Shown in pieces: positions 50,074-61,386 of a DNA stretch of 64,000 nucleotides (position 1 is its first letter; every line of letters starts with the position of its first letter). The notes under the pieces are model-generated. The model had not been told where the DNA came from. It saw only the letters and a program-made list of their open reading frames with translations, and made no database searches. A program made the position numbers and the translations under genes. The DNA comes from Mesostigma viride (lineage: Eukaryota; Streptophyta; Mesostigmatophyceae; Mesostigmatales; Mesostigmataceae), in assembly GCA_009746045.1 (NCBI GenBank), contig RPFO01000418.1, positions 924,582 through 988,581 on the forward strand, written 5' to 3'.

Positions 50074-50346
50074 AGTGTCGTCTTGTTGACGACGGCAACG
50101 AGTTTGCCATTTCGCTCTTGTTGAGCTGATAACGAATGTGAACGTGATATAAATTTTAATGAATTCGTTTATGCAGTATACAACGCGTCAATGCATGATG
50201 AAAACAATTTTCATTCGTCTCGAAATGCAGTTCTAACTATGGGTTAAACATCCAGAGTAAGCCTCTCATGCATCGACGCAGGTCGTATGGGATTCTTGCA
50301 TAGTAGGTCGTCTGAGTTTCCAGAGTAATATATCCCTAACACTCTG
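50074..50346. other. spacer before the right terminal repeat
   Basis: AT-rich, non-coding; holds only the 3' end region of the preceding gene. Confidence 0.5.
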
Positions 50347-51058
50347 CACACCCCGCCGCGCGGCCCTCGCCGCCTCCCTCACCATGCGAGGACATGGCGA
50401 AAAATTGGGCGTTCTTTATATATAGAGTAAGAACGTGCAATTTTTCGCCACATCCAACAACCCACGCCAACCCCAGCGCCGGCCAGTGGGGGGAGGTGGC
50501 GAAAAATTGGGCGTTCTTAATCTTAAGAGTAAGTACGTGCAATTTTTCGCCATCACTCTCACACCTTGACAAAACACCTCCTATGACCCGCGCCAAGGGG
50601 TGGCGGGGTGGCGAAAAATTGGGCGTTCTTAATCTTAAGAGTAAGTACGTGCAATTTTTCGCCATCACTCTCACACCTTGACAAAACACCTCCCCCATGA
50701 CCCGCGCCAAGGGGTGGCAGGGTGGCGAAAAATTGGGCGTTCTTAATCTTAAGAGTAAGTACGTGCAATTTTTCGCCATCCTTGTCACACCCCCAACACA
50801 CCATCACAACTGCCGGGTGGTGACAGATGCCAGCCTAAATGTCACAACCTGGTGAGCAGTGCCCCCTCATAGGCCATGGGGTCAAGGAAAGTCTGGAGAC
50901 GGGTTTGGGTTCAGGGTTTAGGTTTTAGCTAGGGTGAGACCCCATCCTAGGCCGCGGTCACTATAGGGTCACTATAGGGGTGGCAGATGCCAGCATAAGG
51001 GTGGTGCACATTTGCTAGTCGCGATGACGGAATGATGACGGAATGATGATGGAAGATA
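50347..51058. repeat. right terminal inverted repeat of the virus
   Basis: 712 bp, inverse complement of 7635-8346. The outer end GGAAGATA abuts a TTAATTAA tract. Confidence 0.92.
50395..50778. repeat. four 56-bp palindromic iterons, right (candidate origin)
   Basis: Mirror images of the left set: 50395-50450 (diverged unit), 50497-50552, 50609-50664 and 50723-50778, each with TGGCGAAAAATTG/CAATTTTTCGCCA arms. The two sets look the same, as expected if replication or recombination homogenises the ends. Confidence 0.75.
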
Positions 51059-51103
51059 ATTAATTAATTAATTAATTAATTAATTAATTAATTAATGTGC
51101 CCA
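51059..51103. repeat. (TTAA)n tail of the host LINE and second target duplication
   Basis: A run of AATT/TTAA repeats (51059-51094) is the outer part of the LINE tail that received the virus. ATGTGCCCA (51095-51103) is the second copy of the LINE target duplication. Confidence 0.75.
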
Positions 51104-51452
51104 TGGCCGTGGCTGTCTTGGTGACTCGCATCATTCACGGGTTGTTCAGCTGCCAAAGTTGCCCTATTAATTAATTAATTAATTAATTAAACTCGTGCAC
51201 CCGTTGGGGAGTCACGGAGCACCCCTAGACTAGCCCCTAGACTGCACAAACCCAACCAACCAAGTAGCCAAGGCATAGGAGCCCGACCACCCAAGCCAAG
51301 GCCCCTGTCCCATCTCCCCCAATCAACGTACAGGGAGAATGAGGATTGTATAGTAGGGGACGCAGTTACGCGTCTATATGAATTAATTAATAGTAGGGGA
51401 CTTGAATAAAGTCTCGAATAGTAGGGGCTTGGCCCCTACCGGGTCTACTTGT
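51104..51452. repeat. repeat block, copy B (right part)
   Basis: Continues copy B from 6649. It matches 3467-3822, including the minus-oriented TTAA-tailed fragment (51165-51452), which here has a longer TTAA run. Confidence 0.75.
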
Positions 51453-51468
51453 ATTTAATTATAATTAA

Positions 51469-52371
51469 ACAAGTTTTGCGGGCTTCGCCCCCGACATTAG
51501 AGCTTGTACTTTTTGTGGCCGGTCCCCGGCCAGGGAGCCCCGGCTAGGGAGATGTGAGTCACCACGTACCTCCGTCGAGTGCCAAGTGGCGCTAGTCCCG
51601 CCATTGAAGGAGCGCGCGCTAGCTTTAGAGTTTCGACCACAAGATTCATGGCGTTTGGCAAAAGGGTGAAGGAGAAAAATCCGAAATGCATTGGAAGAAC
51701 GCTAATATGGAGGCTCGAACCCGGTACGTCACGAGCAATCATGTGATGCCGGGCAGCCTTGGCGCCTGAAGTCTACGTAAACAGGCTTTTGCGAAGTTTC
51801 ACAATATGTACATTGCTACAAAGGGACAAACTGCGCAACCGCGCAGTGGACGGAGCTCGCGAACTACTTGCGGAATTCAAGCTCCAGATTGACTGCTACC
51901 CTGCACGGGAGCGCGATGCGCGCGGGGATGAGTGACCTCGCCAACCCCGCAGACAGCAGGGAAAAATCACTTACAGGCGGTGGAGCACAGGAAAATCCAC
52001 GTGTGAGCTTCCTGCGCGTTTGTAACTGGTTCGGGAGAACAAAGTTTGGTCCAACAGCCCAAAAGTTTGCGACGGTTATATCTGGAGCTTGCGAACACAG
52101 GAAATCGCAGAGTTTGGCTCCTGCTGCAATCTGGGCATACGGACCTCTGCCAAATGGCTCATCTGGATGTAACGCTTCAGAAACCTCAAAAATGGGCGCG
52201 CCGTGGTTTGACCTTTTCGTGATTGGTCGCAACGAAATTTCGCGCAGCTCATTCGTCAAGCGGACTGTAAGTCGCGCCGCTGAGTGGCTGGAGCCGAAAG
52301 CCGTTCGAAAGAGTGTTAGCTAAAATTGTGCCAAGGCTGCGTTTTACAAATTTTAGAATATATGTTGATAA
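51469..52371. repeat. 0.9-kb dispersed repeat, copy 1
   Basis: Begins near ACAAGTTTTGCGGGCTTCGC and ends near TTTACAAATTTTAGAATATA; a direct copy lies at 56294-57194. The copies differ by substitutions and small indels. Open frames inside are not conserved between copies, so I do not call a gene. Nature unknown. Confidence 0.7.
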
Positions 52372-52850
52372 TAATATGCAATTACAACATGTTCGTATGC
52401 AATTACAACATGTTGGCGGAAATATGACAACGACAAGATTTCAGTTACCGTTATCCGGCGGAGCCCATTTTCGGAAGAACCAAAGGTTCGAAGAAAGGGC
52501 GAAGCCAATTTAGTTGGAGAGGTGCGTGAGAAGGGGGATGCACGATTAGCGTTACCATTGGACGAAACTTAGCCGACGGTGGATCTTTGTTTAAAGTTTT
52601 TGCATCTGCGGCTGTAATGGTACGGTCAGTTGAGAAGGGTCCAGTTTTTTGGGAAACCTCAACCTGCGAGTAGACCATCAACCGAATTTCGGCCAAACGG
52701 CTAGTTGTATTTTCTGCAAACGCGGCTAGTTGTATTTTCTGCAAACGGCTAGTTGTATTTGTTTGGCGTGGCGCGGCGCGGCGGGGTGGGTGGGGTGGCC
52801 GAATACTAGTAGACTAGTAGACCCCTTCTGAGAACACCGACTCCGACTTA
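52372..52850. other. unassigned sequence
   Basis: Holds a tandem duplication of ATGCAATTACAACATGTT (about 52377-52411) and a G-rich stretch near 52760. No gene is recognised. Confidence 0.4.
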
Positions 52851-53759
52851 AGGCACGACTCACATGAGGCTCGGTGAACTCCGTCGGTGAACTCTTTGTG
52901 AACTGGGTCGACGGCCGGGTCGCCACCGGCGCTTCACCGGCCCTTCACTTCGAGTTCACGCACTCACATGGGTCGCAACGACGTCGTGAACTGCTCGCCA
53001 GTGAACTCGTTTGTGAACTGGCGGAGGCGCGGGAAGACAGCCCAGATTTCGCGGGAAAGGGCGCAAACGTCAAGCAAGTGCATGATGCATCCTTGCATGC
53101 TGGCTAATAACATGCACGTCTTGTCCAGCTGTAAACCACTAACTTCTGCACCACTAATTTGATACAGTGCTGCAGAAATATGATAAAAACGCGCCGGTGA
53201 CCTGTCGTGCATGTCGCTTTTCCAGCTACCTGTCTGCGTTCGAACGCAGACAGGTAGCTTTCTTTGCAAGTTTTTCCAGGTGTTGGTGCCAGTGCTTCTC
53301 TGTCGATATTGTTTCAAAGCCGGTTTGTTTATTGGCTGGGGACGACCCCAGAGCCGCCCGCCGTCACATGCACAAAACATGCCATATCTCGCTGGAGGCG
53401 TTTGGTTATTTACTGGAGAAAATCGGCCCGATCAGCGAGCCGAATCTCCAGACAATGGCGGGCGCGGGCTCCGGTTGGACGTGGTAAGACCCGAGCAAAT
53501 GCTCATTGGTGCATTAGAGTGGCTTTCTCATAGCTGCGACTATGGTTCCTTGGAGCGTGCATATGGCATCGCTTCAAACACGTGGTCCAAAAATGGGGAA
53601 CGCCCTGGCATTCTACGAGAACTTGAAGATGCTTTCAACAGCAAACAGCAAGCGTAGGTTCCGGTTGGACGCCTATGGTAACCTGGACTGTGTATACGCC
53701 GTCGCTCCAAACGCAATGCCCTGCCCACCCATACGTGCATGTGCACGTGTGGCATGTGG

Positions 53760-53975
53760 GCATGCACACGCACACGCACACGCACACGCACACGCACACG
53801 CACACGCACACGCACACGCACACGCACACGCACACGCACACGCACACGCACACGCACACGCACACGCACACGCACACGCACACGCACACGCACACGCACA
53901 CGCACACGCACACGCACACGCACACGCACACGCACACGCACACGCACACGCATACGTACATGCACATCTAGCTAG

Positions 53976-54025
<50 letters not shown>

Positions 54026-54194
54026 CCTCCCTCCCTCCCTCCCTCCCTCCCTCCCTCCCTCCCTCCCTCCCTCCCTCCCTCCCTCCCTCCCTCCCTCCCT
54101 CCCTCCCTCCCTCCCTCCCTCCCTCCCTCCCTCCCTCCCTCCCTCCCTCCCTCCCCCCGTCCCTCCCTCCCTCCCTCCCTCCCTCCCTCCCTCC

Positions 54195-54280
<86 letters not shown>

Positions 54281-54450
54281 ACACACACACAACACACGCA
54301 CAAGTTCACTCACTCACTCACTCACTCACTCACTCACTCACTCACTCACTCACTCACTCACTCACTCACTCACTCACTCACTCACTCACTCACTCACTCA
54401 CTCACTCACTCACTCACTCACTCACTCACTCACTCACTCACTCACACACA
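53760..54450. repeat. compound microsatellite
   Basis: In order: (CACACG)n about 53763-53950, (CT)n 53977-54020, (CCCT)n 54021-54197, (CT)n to 54241, (CA)n to about 54291, (ACTC)n about 54306-54446. Open frames across it on both strands are artefacts. Confidence 0.95.
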
Positions 54451-56070
54451 CACATTCTTTTCATGGATGGGCATCTGGTTTCCCATATCAGAGTGGGCAT
54501 AAGCAAGAGTTTGTTTTAGAACTGAACTCCTTACTTCATTTAGCAAATGTGAGTCAACATTTCAGAATTATAATAATGGAAATTCCATTAGCTTACCGTA
54601 TGATGCTACACATGTTCATAGTGGTCAATTACGTGAGCTCCTTGAGCTAGTCACACGCACTGGGGGTACTGAGGTTGTTAAGACCTCACTTGGACATGTG
54701 CAATGTCTTGAATTGGTTGCTCATTGAGTGAGACATAATGTTGGACGTATTGTGGCTGCTTAACAATAACTTTGTGCACGCGTAATTCTTTAATCATGAC
54801 TAATGTCGGGCGCGTTGCAATTATAAAGGGAGGCATGCAACTATGCAATGTGCGAACATATTAATTCCATTTAGGGTTATTGCAGTTCAAAAGGAGTGGT
54901 GCCGTCGCAAACCGTGTAGATCCCGCTCTGAATGTTAGCCAGCCATAGTTGTAACTTACAAGGCTGCACATTTCCACCTCCATTTGTTTCCATCGTTGTG
55001 AATGACTCGACTAACACGGATGAGTCAACAGCAGGCTCGAGATATCAACAGCATGGTCCGGGATCTCCATATTTCTGGCCTGCGCTAGTTGCTTTAGTGA
55101 TAGTCTTTACATTGTCATCAAGTGAGTGAGACAACAAACATGACAATTGCCTGGGGCCAGCAGATAAATGTCCAAAATTATTTCAATGAGCAATAAAAGT
55201 GATTACTACAAGTAGTCAAGGAAGTGTTATCGCACAGCAAATTTGAAGCAATATCTTATGAATCACGTTCCATAGTAGCCATCATGATCGCACACACAAA
55301 AAGAGCATGCCCCTGAAAGAAAAGAGATCGGACTCAACGGACCTTACAAGTTGACCTTTCTTACCAACCAGTGTGCCTAGAACGTGAAGCGTGGGGCGGC
55401 CAGCAACGAAAGTTTGTTCATGCAGACGGACCGCCCATGCTATTGCCGGGCGCATCAGTGTGTATGTCAATGAGACAACAGCGCAGGCCAGAGATCTGGA
55501 GAATCCGGACCAAGGTAGCTCGAGCCTGCCGTTATGTTATCCGCGTTTTCGAGTCGTGCACGATGATGGATATGAACCAGTGTGTATGTGGCCATCAACA
55601 CCAATTGCCGCCATCCATATTGTCATCAGGGCGTTGTGAGTTTCACGTTTGCTTTGTCGCTCATATTTCGCTTTGCCTTCGGCTTAGGCGAGCTCGCCTT
55701 GTCATCTCCAAAGAGTATGCAATGCCGCACAAGAAGACCGACATTTATTACTGCGCCAACTATCGTCCTCAAGATTGCCAGCATCTCCAAAGATCACCAA
55801 AGCCGCAACCAGATCGAGTGCGGCGCTGTGCCCTTCGCGTGCAATGCTCTGCTCTTCTACAGCCGTGGGGCTCGGAGCATTTGGGTTAATGTCGTCGCTA
55901 ATAGCAGGCTTCGGGTCACCTTTCGCGAGGGTAACCCGTTGTAGCCATTCCTGAAAAAGCTGGTCGGTGTCCCTCATGGCTGGCGACTCCCGAGCACCTG
56001 CCACCTGCCCGCGCATGTTGCACGTCTGGCATTTTCATGGGCTTGCTTCGCGCCAAACGCACGCTGTCCA
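54451..56070. other. interior of the GTGAACTC element, no gene recognised
   Basis: Mixed sequence with short frames only (for example 55371-55889 on the plus strand, 172 codons, without a recognisable domain). I see nothing I can support as a gene. Confidence 0.4.
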
Positions 56071-56293
56071 CCACAAGTTCACAAAGAGTTCACGAGGAGT
56101 TCACGGGGAGTTTACGGGGAGTTCACAACTTCGGACTTCGGGGAGATTGTGAACTCGTCCAGTGAACTCGTGAACTCCTCGGGACCCAAAATTAGCTCGG
56201 CCCCGGTCGGCCCAGTTCACAAAAGAGTTCACAAAGAGTTCACCGCCTCATGTGAGTCGTGCCTAACCAACTCCGACTAATTTAGTCGGACCA

Positions 56294-57194
56294 ACAAGTT
56301 TTGCGGGCTTCGCCCGCGACATTGGAGCTTGTTCTTTTTGTGGCCGGTCCCCGGCCAGGGAGCCCCGGCTAGGGATTGCGTGACACCACGTACCGCCGCC
56401 GAGGGCCAGGTGGCGCTAGCCTCGCCAAGGAGCGCGCGCTAGCTTTAGGGTTTCGACCACAAGATTCATGGAGGTTGCCAAAAGGGTGAAGAAAAAAAAC
56501 CCGGACAAAATGCTGCATGAAGGAAGACCCGACCCCGGATCTTCACGATCAAAGTCTCGATGAAGTGTGCCTTGGCGCCTGAAGTCTACGCAACCTACCT
56601 TTCTCGAAGCTGCAATATGTATCTTATTACAAAGGGACAACTTGCGCAACCGCGCAGTGGACGGAGCTCGCGAACTACGTCTTGCGGAGTTCAACTAGCG
56701 CCAGATTGACTGCTACCCCTGCACGGGAGCGCGATGCGCGCGGGGATGAGTGACCTCGCCAACCCCGCAGACAGCAGGGGAAAATCGCTTATAATTACAG
56801 GTGGTGGAGCAGAGGAAAATCCACGTGTGAGCTTCCTGCGCGTTTGTAACGGGATTTCCCCAACAGAAAGTTTGGTGCAACAGCCCAAAAGTTTGCGACG
56901 GTTATATCTGGAGCTCGCGAACACAGGACATCGCAGAGTTTGGCTCCTGCTGCAATCTGGGCATACGGACCTCTGCCAAATGGCTCATCTGGATGTAACG
57001 CACAAAAACCCTCATAATATGGACGCCGTGGTTTGACCTTTTCGTGATTGGTCGCAACGAAATTTCGCGCAGCTCATTCGTCAAGCGGACTGTAAGTCGC
57101 GCCGCTGAGTGGCTGGAGCCGAGAGCCGTTCGAAAGAGTGTTAGCTAAAATTGTGCCAAGGCTGCGTTTTACAAGCTTCAGTATATATGTTGAT
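56294..57194. repeat. 0.9-kb dispersed repeat, copy 2
   Basis: Direct copy of 51469-52371. The sequence TTCTGAGAACACCGACTC occurs soon after it (57233) and also at 52826, before the GTGAACTC element, so the repeat may extend further with gaps. Confidence 0.7.
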
Positions 57195-57429
57195 AGTCGG
57201 ACTTGAGCCGAAAAACGGGCACGGATTCCCCCTTCTGAGAACACCGACTCGGGACGGACAGCAGCAGCGCCGCGCCGCACGCTCAGGCCGCGTGAAGTGG
57301 CCTCTAACGCCGGTGGCCCGCCCCACTTCCAAGCCGGTACGGATGCCAGCATGGCCAGGGCACACCCCGACTAAGCTAGTCGGACACCGACTAACCTAAC
57401 CCGACTATTTTCCGCTTTTCGCGAAAATA

Positions 57430-57895
57430 CACCCTCCGCATTGGTAGTTTTAATTCGGTTCAGCCGAAAGGCCCTTCGGAATTAGACAATAGCGTTTTAT
57501 TGGTTGAAAGTGCTACTGTGCCCGCCCAATTAATTAATTATTAGTTTGTTTGTTTGGTTACCGAACAACCGTTGAACTGGCTGCGAAATTTAATAATTCT
57601 TTGTTTGTTGACTTAGTTCTGTATAACCCAGCCGGATGCACCGCTCTTACGGCTAGGAAAAGCACATTTTTCAGCCAGAGATTTAATATTTCTTTGTTTG
57701 TTAGCGAGAAAGCTGCACACGTGACAGGAAAATAATATTTATTTACACTTTCTTTGTTTGTTTGGTAGCTTCAAAAACTACAGTTCACTTCACTCGGGAA
57801 TTAGTTAATTAAAATTCTTTTGTTTTATTTATCGTTTGCAGCTGGCCGGCGCCCAGCCTCATAATTATTTAGTAAACCTACCAATGCGGAGGGTG
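57430..57895. mobile_element. TA-flanked MITE
   Basis: 466 bp with perfect 18-bp inverted ends CACCCTCCGCATTGGTAG / CTACCAATGCGGAGGGTG, flanked by TA (57428-57429 and 57896-57897). The TA duplication suggests a Tc1/mariner-superfamily source. No coding capacity. Confidence 0.75.
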
Positions 57896-57924
57896 TAGCG
57901 GGGTAGATTACTAGATAGAGATTA

Positions 57925-60900
57925 CCGTAGTGGTCAAAATCACTTTGCGACTAACTATAGTACTACTATAACTTTGCGACCCAAAATGAAGGTGAAATTT
58001 AAAGTTTGCGACCCAAAATGAAGGCAAAGTTTTAGGTTTGCGAGCCGGTCGACTTGTTTAGGGTCAGTGGCTAATGTGTTCCACTTGGCCAGCGTTGTCT
58101 CTTTCTGTTCATATAGCATGAGTAATGGTATATTACTTCAATAAGGATGTATTAAAAAAGGATGTTTTTTAAATAAGGATTTATTACCTAATTCACGCGG
58201 TCATGATGCGGCACTATGTCGGTGGAGTCTTGCAGCATTCGCCCTAAGGATGACTGGACCTGTAGTTTACACCGTACGGCCTTGCAGGCCGGCCGTAGCC
58301 CAGAATGTATTGAATGCCATATGCCCCTTCTCAGGGATATGTGCTACTGACATGTAGTACCAACGGAGATATGTTCCAAATTAAATGACTGGAGCTCAGT
58401 TGTGATGGTGTAGGCGACTGAACCCTAGCTACTCAACCAGTCCATCTAGTAGGTAATTAACAGTAATGATCCGATTCTAGTTAATCGGGTTAATCTATTC
58501 CACACTATGGGGCATGGCCCTGAGTGGCCCGGTAGGTTGCGGCCACCATGCACGGTGAGCCGCGCTGTCATGACCATGCATGTACTTCATGATAATAATA
58601 TGCCCACAAACACTAGTAACAGTAGCATTCATGTTGTCCTCGATCTCCCATCAGTAGTGATCAATGATAACTGTGGTGTAAAGACCAAACATGGCATGCA
58701 AAACATGGCTACCTGCCCAAGGTACCCAATTAAAAGGCTGCCACAATGCTAAGGACGCTGACCATAAATACCGCCGCGATTGTGATGAAAAAAACTGGCC
58801 AGCATGGGCATGTCAGAATGTCACACGAGGGAATCTCAATGTGCAGCCATCAACTTCTCAATCTTCATCCTCATCAGCGAGTCCCTCGTCATCATTGCCC
58901 AAGGTGGCATCCAAGCACACCGCTGCCACCTGGTCAGGGGTGCGGTCAGCATCGCGGTCTTGCATGATTGCATCCACGACGCCAGCCCCTTCAGCGACGG
59001 GGTCCAGGGGCTCATCGGGGCCGTCATCAGGCATGACGTTCCTCCCAGGGAAGATGACGCCGTTTGCCACAGCCAAAGTGGCCTCCCGCTGAAACTCTGC
59101 ATCCCATGCCTTGTTGAGGAGGCCTGGCTTTTCCCATCCCTTGGCCATGACACCGGGGTTATCACGGCACCACGCCCATGCGCTCCGGCACCATTCTACC
59201 GTCAGGGGCTTGATGGCGGACATCTTGATGTTGACCTTTGATGATGCCTCCCTGGCGGTGTGTCCCTCCTCCATGAGCCGCTGCACCTGCTCCATCAGCC
59301 AGGCAGAAGACGCGTTCGCCACGCCCACCTTGAACGGCCGCTGGAAAATGACGTCCATGGGCTGGCCCACGGATGTGCAGCCACCGTGCACAAACAGCAG
59401 AATTATCCATGGGTACGTCTCCGCCACCCACTGCTGCATGGCAGCGGACCGGTGGACTGCCCAGCAGTCCCACACAACCACGCACCGCTGGCTCTCAAAG
59501 TGTCCGCCCTTGGCTGCCACCTTCTTCCTCAGAAATGGCACAAGGATGTGCTGGAACCACTGAATCATGGTGGAGAACGAGCTCCAGTGGTTGCTGGTGT
59601 GCGTGAAGTGCCACCCCTTGAGGTCAGCGTGGTTGTTGCGGACGTTGGTGGGGGGCAGGGAACGCTCGGTGGTGCCCTGGTAAATCATCTGCAGGGGCAG
59701 CACCTCACCTGTCGCCGCCATCGCAGGCACGACCGTCATCTGGCGGCGGTCATCCTGGCCATGAAGCTTGACATCTTTGCTGCCTTTCTTGGCGCGCGTC
59801 CTGCCGGCACCATAGCCCAGCAAGAAGATGCCCGTCTGGTCAACGTTGACCACGAGATCTGGCTCGATCTTGTGCATGTAGACGACGTAGGCCAGGCGCA
59901 AAGCCGTTAGCTTGAGTTGGTGCTACCAGTCCAAAGGCAGCTTTTGAGCTGCGGAGGTGGGTGTGCGGTAAGAAAGGCGCAGCTTCTCGAAACAGCGACG
60001 ACGGATCCATCTGTGGCTGAGGAGGAAGGAGCCACCTTGCTCGACCAGGCGGTCGCCGCATCCATGGTTGAGAATGATCGCCATGAGAAATGGGCGAAGC
60101 ACGCGGGGGATGATCATCCTAGCACCAGCCTCCGACTGGGCGACCAGAAACTGGTCCATCTCTGCTAACACGTCAGAGGGTAGAGTCGAGGCCGAGCCAG
60201 GTCCAGCCTGCTGGCCAGACAGCGGATCATCATCCAAAGTGTCCGGCGTATCCAACCAGAAATCTTGCTCAGCCGCCTCCTTCTTCTTCTGCTGTTTCAC
60301 TCCCAGTACCTGACCACGTTCTCATCCAAGGTCGCAAACCTCTCAGGCGCCGTCATCCTGAGGTGATTGACCAGAGCCAGCCTTCCAGCATTTGCAAACG
60401 CCGTGCTCTTCCGGGCTCTGAGAACGAACTTGATGTCCTCCGTGGAATACTTGTGGTATGGCCGCTTTCTGTCCGCCTGAGTGGTGTTGAGCCCCGACAG
60501 CACAGGGCTGTCATCGACCGTTGCCTGGTGTTGCAATTCCAAGGAAGCCCGCCCAGCATCGTCCACTGTGGTGACGATGGGCTTGGGACGCGGACCGCCG
60601 GCCCGCAATGGCCCACCAGGGCGCTTGCCCGAAGCCGTCTGACGGACATGTGCTTGCCGCTTATCTATCGCTTCCTGCACCGCTGCAGTGTACTGAATCG
60701 GTCCCGGAGGAGCATTGGGCCCCGCTGCCTTTGAAGTCGTGAAATTGTACGCCAGCAGGCTTGACTGCCTGGCCTGCGGGCCTCCCCGCGTTTCTGCCAT
60801 TGTGCCTCACACGAGTCACACCGTGTGCACAGCCGCACAAGCCTTTGAAGTTTGAAGAAACCTTTCAAATGACAGGGCGCGAAAATTGTGGCGCGACGCG

Positions 60901-61046
60901 TTCGCTAGCCAAGCTTGAGCGGGGTCTAAAGCCCGGCGCGGCGCGGTAACTTTTGAACTTAGCGACCCAAAATGAAGCCCATTAACAGCAGTTTGCGAGG
61001 TCGGTTCGCAAAGTAGTTAGTCGCAAAGTGATTTTGACCACTACGG
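57925..61046 (-). mobile_element. pogo-like Tc1/mariner-superfamily transposon
   Basis: 3122 bp with inverted ends of about 33 bp starting CCGTAGTGGTCAAAATCACT, flanked by TA (57923-57924 and 61047-61048). Subterminal motifs TTTGCGACCCAAAATGAAG occur near both ends. It contains a decayed DDE transposase gene on the minus strand. Confidence 0.8.
58858..60800 (-). pseudogene. pogo-like DDE transposase, decayed
   Basis: The gene starts at ATG 60800 (MAETRGGPQ) and ends at 58858. The catalytic domain (59901-58858) has the DDE_1 pattern: NVDQTG, VVWDCWAVH and TSVGQPMDV supply the three acidic residues. An upstream part (60300-59923) has HRWIRRRCFEKLRLSYR, like the DNA-binding HTH before the core. 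Two lesions break it: a frameshift near 60298 (the first part ends YWE) and an in-frame TAG at 59925-59923 after PLDW. Introns could remove either, but I see no good splice pair, so I call it a pseudogene. There is no acquired cargo. Confidence 0.75.
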
Positions 61047-61240
61047 TAGTCGGAGTCCGACTAATTTCCCCAAAACGCGCCGCGCCAGCAATTTAGTCGG
61101 TGTTTGTAGTCGGAGTCGGTGTTCTCGGAAGGGGTCTAGTAGCTGTCTTCCGAAAATGTACTATTGTCTTCCGAAAATGGGCTCCGCCGACGAAAGTTTT
61201 AACGTGAAAGTTACAACGCACGTTACTAGTACACGTGTAG

Positions 61241-61386
61241 CTTGTCTCACTGGACCCGAGTGGGACCAGCGCTATAGTGGTCACGAGGGCCGACTTGTAG
61301 TCACGAGGGCCGCATGGCCCGAGTGACTACAAGCGTCCCGAGTGGCCACTAGAGCGCTGCGTCCCACGAGTGTCCAGTGAGACAAG
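61241..61386. repeat. 146-bp fold-back (imperfect palindrome)
   Basis: CTTGTCTCACTGGAC at the left is mirrored by GTCCAGTGAGACAAG at the right. The centre CTTGTAGTCAC...GTGACTACAAG is perfect over 11 bases, and a smaller GGGCC/GGCCC palindrome sits at the tip. It would extrude as a long hairpin. It could be a solo transposon end pair or a fold-back element. Confidence 0.7.

Larger units (their letters stand above)
7635..51058. mobile_element. endogenous Polinton-like virus / virophage-like provirus
   Basis: The element is bounded by 712-bp inverted repeats and carries the module set expected of PLVs: primase-helicase, tyrosine recombinase, FtsK/HerA-type packaging ATPase, penton-like minor capsid protein and double-jelly-roll-type major capsid protein. 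Removing Copia-1 (8171 bp plus one 5-bp duplication) and Copia-3 with nested Copia-2 (16519 bp plus 5) leaves about 18.7 kb, a usual PLV size. Left-arm genes point left and right-arm genes point right from a divergent promoter at 23504-23528. I see no family-B DNA polymerase, rve integrase or adenain-type protease, which argues against a classical Polinton/Maverick. Confidence 0.9.
52851..56264. mobile_element. 3.4-kb inverted-repeat element rich in GTGAACTC
   Basis: The ends AGGCACGACTCACATGAGG (52851-52869) and CCTCATGTGAGTCGTGCCT (56246-56264) are perfect 19-bp inverted repeats. Just inside both ends lie many copies of GTGAACT(C/G), about seven at the left (52873-53019) and about eleven at the right (56075-56242), in both orientations. 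Subterminal arrays of a short motif are typical transposase-binding regions. No transposase is recognised inside; the middle holds microsatellites. I could not fix a target duplication. Confidence 0.6.

Noticed and set aside
7635-51058. Classical Polinton/Maverick
   Set aside because: No family-B DNA polymerase, no rve integrase and no adenain-type protease; a tyrosine recombinase and primase-helicase are present instead. The rve-type integrases in the window belong to the Copia elements.
51700-51775. tRNA-like sequence (minus-strand GGGTTCGAGCC resembling a B box)
   Set aside because: The T-stem does not pair and no acceptor or anticodon arm fits; the second copy of the repeat does not keep it.
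53542-54519. 325-codon frame and its antisense partners across the microsatellites
   Set aside because: Composed of simple-sequence translation (HA, SL, PPSL, TH, LTHS runs).
58804-59910. Plus-strand frames antisense to the pogo-like transposase
   Set aside because: The minus strand carries the DDE motifs; these are shadows.
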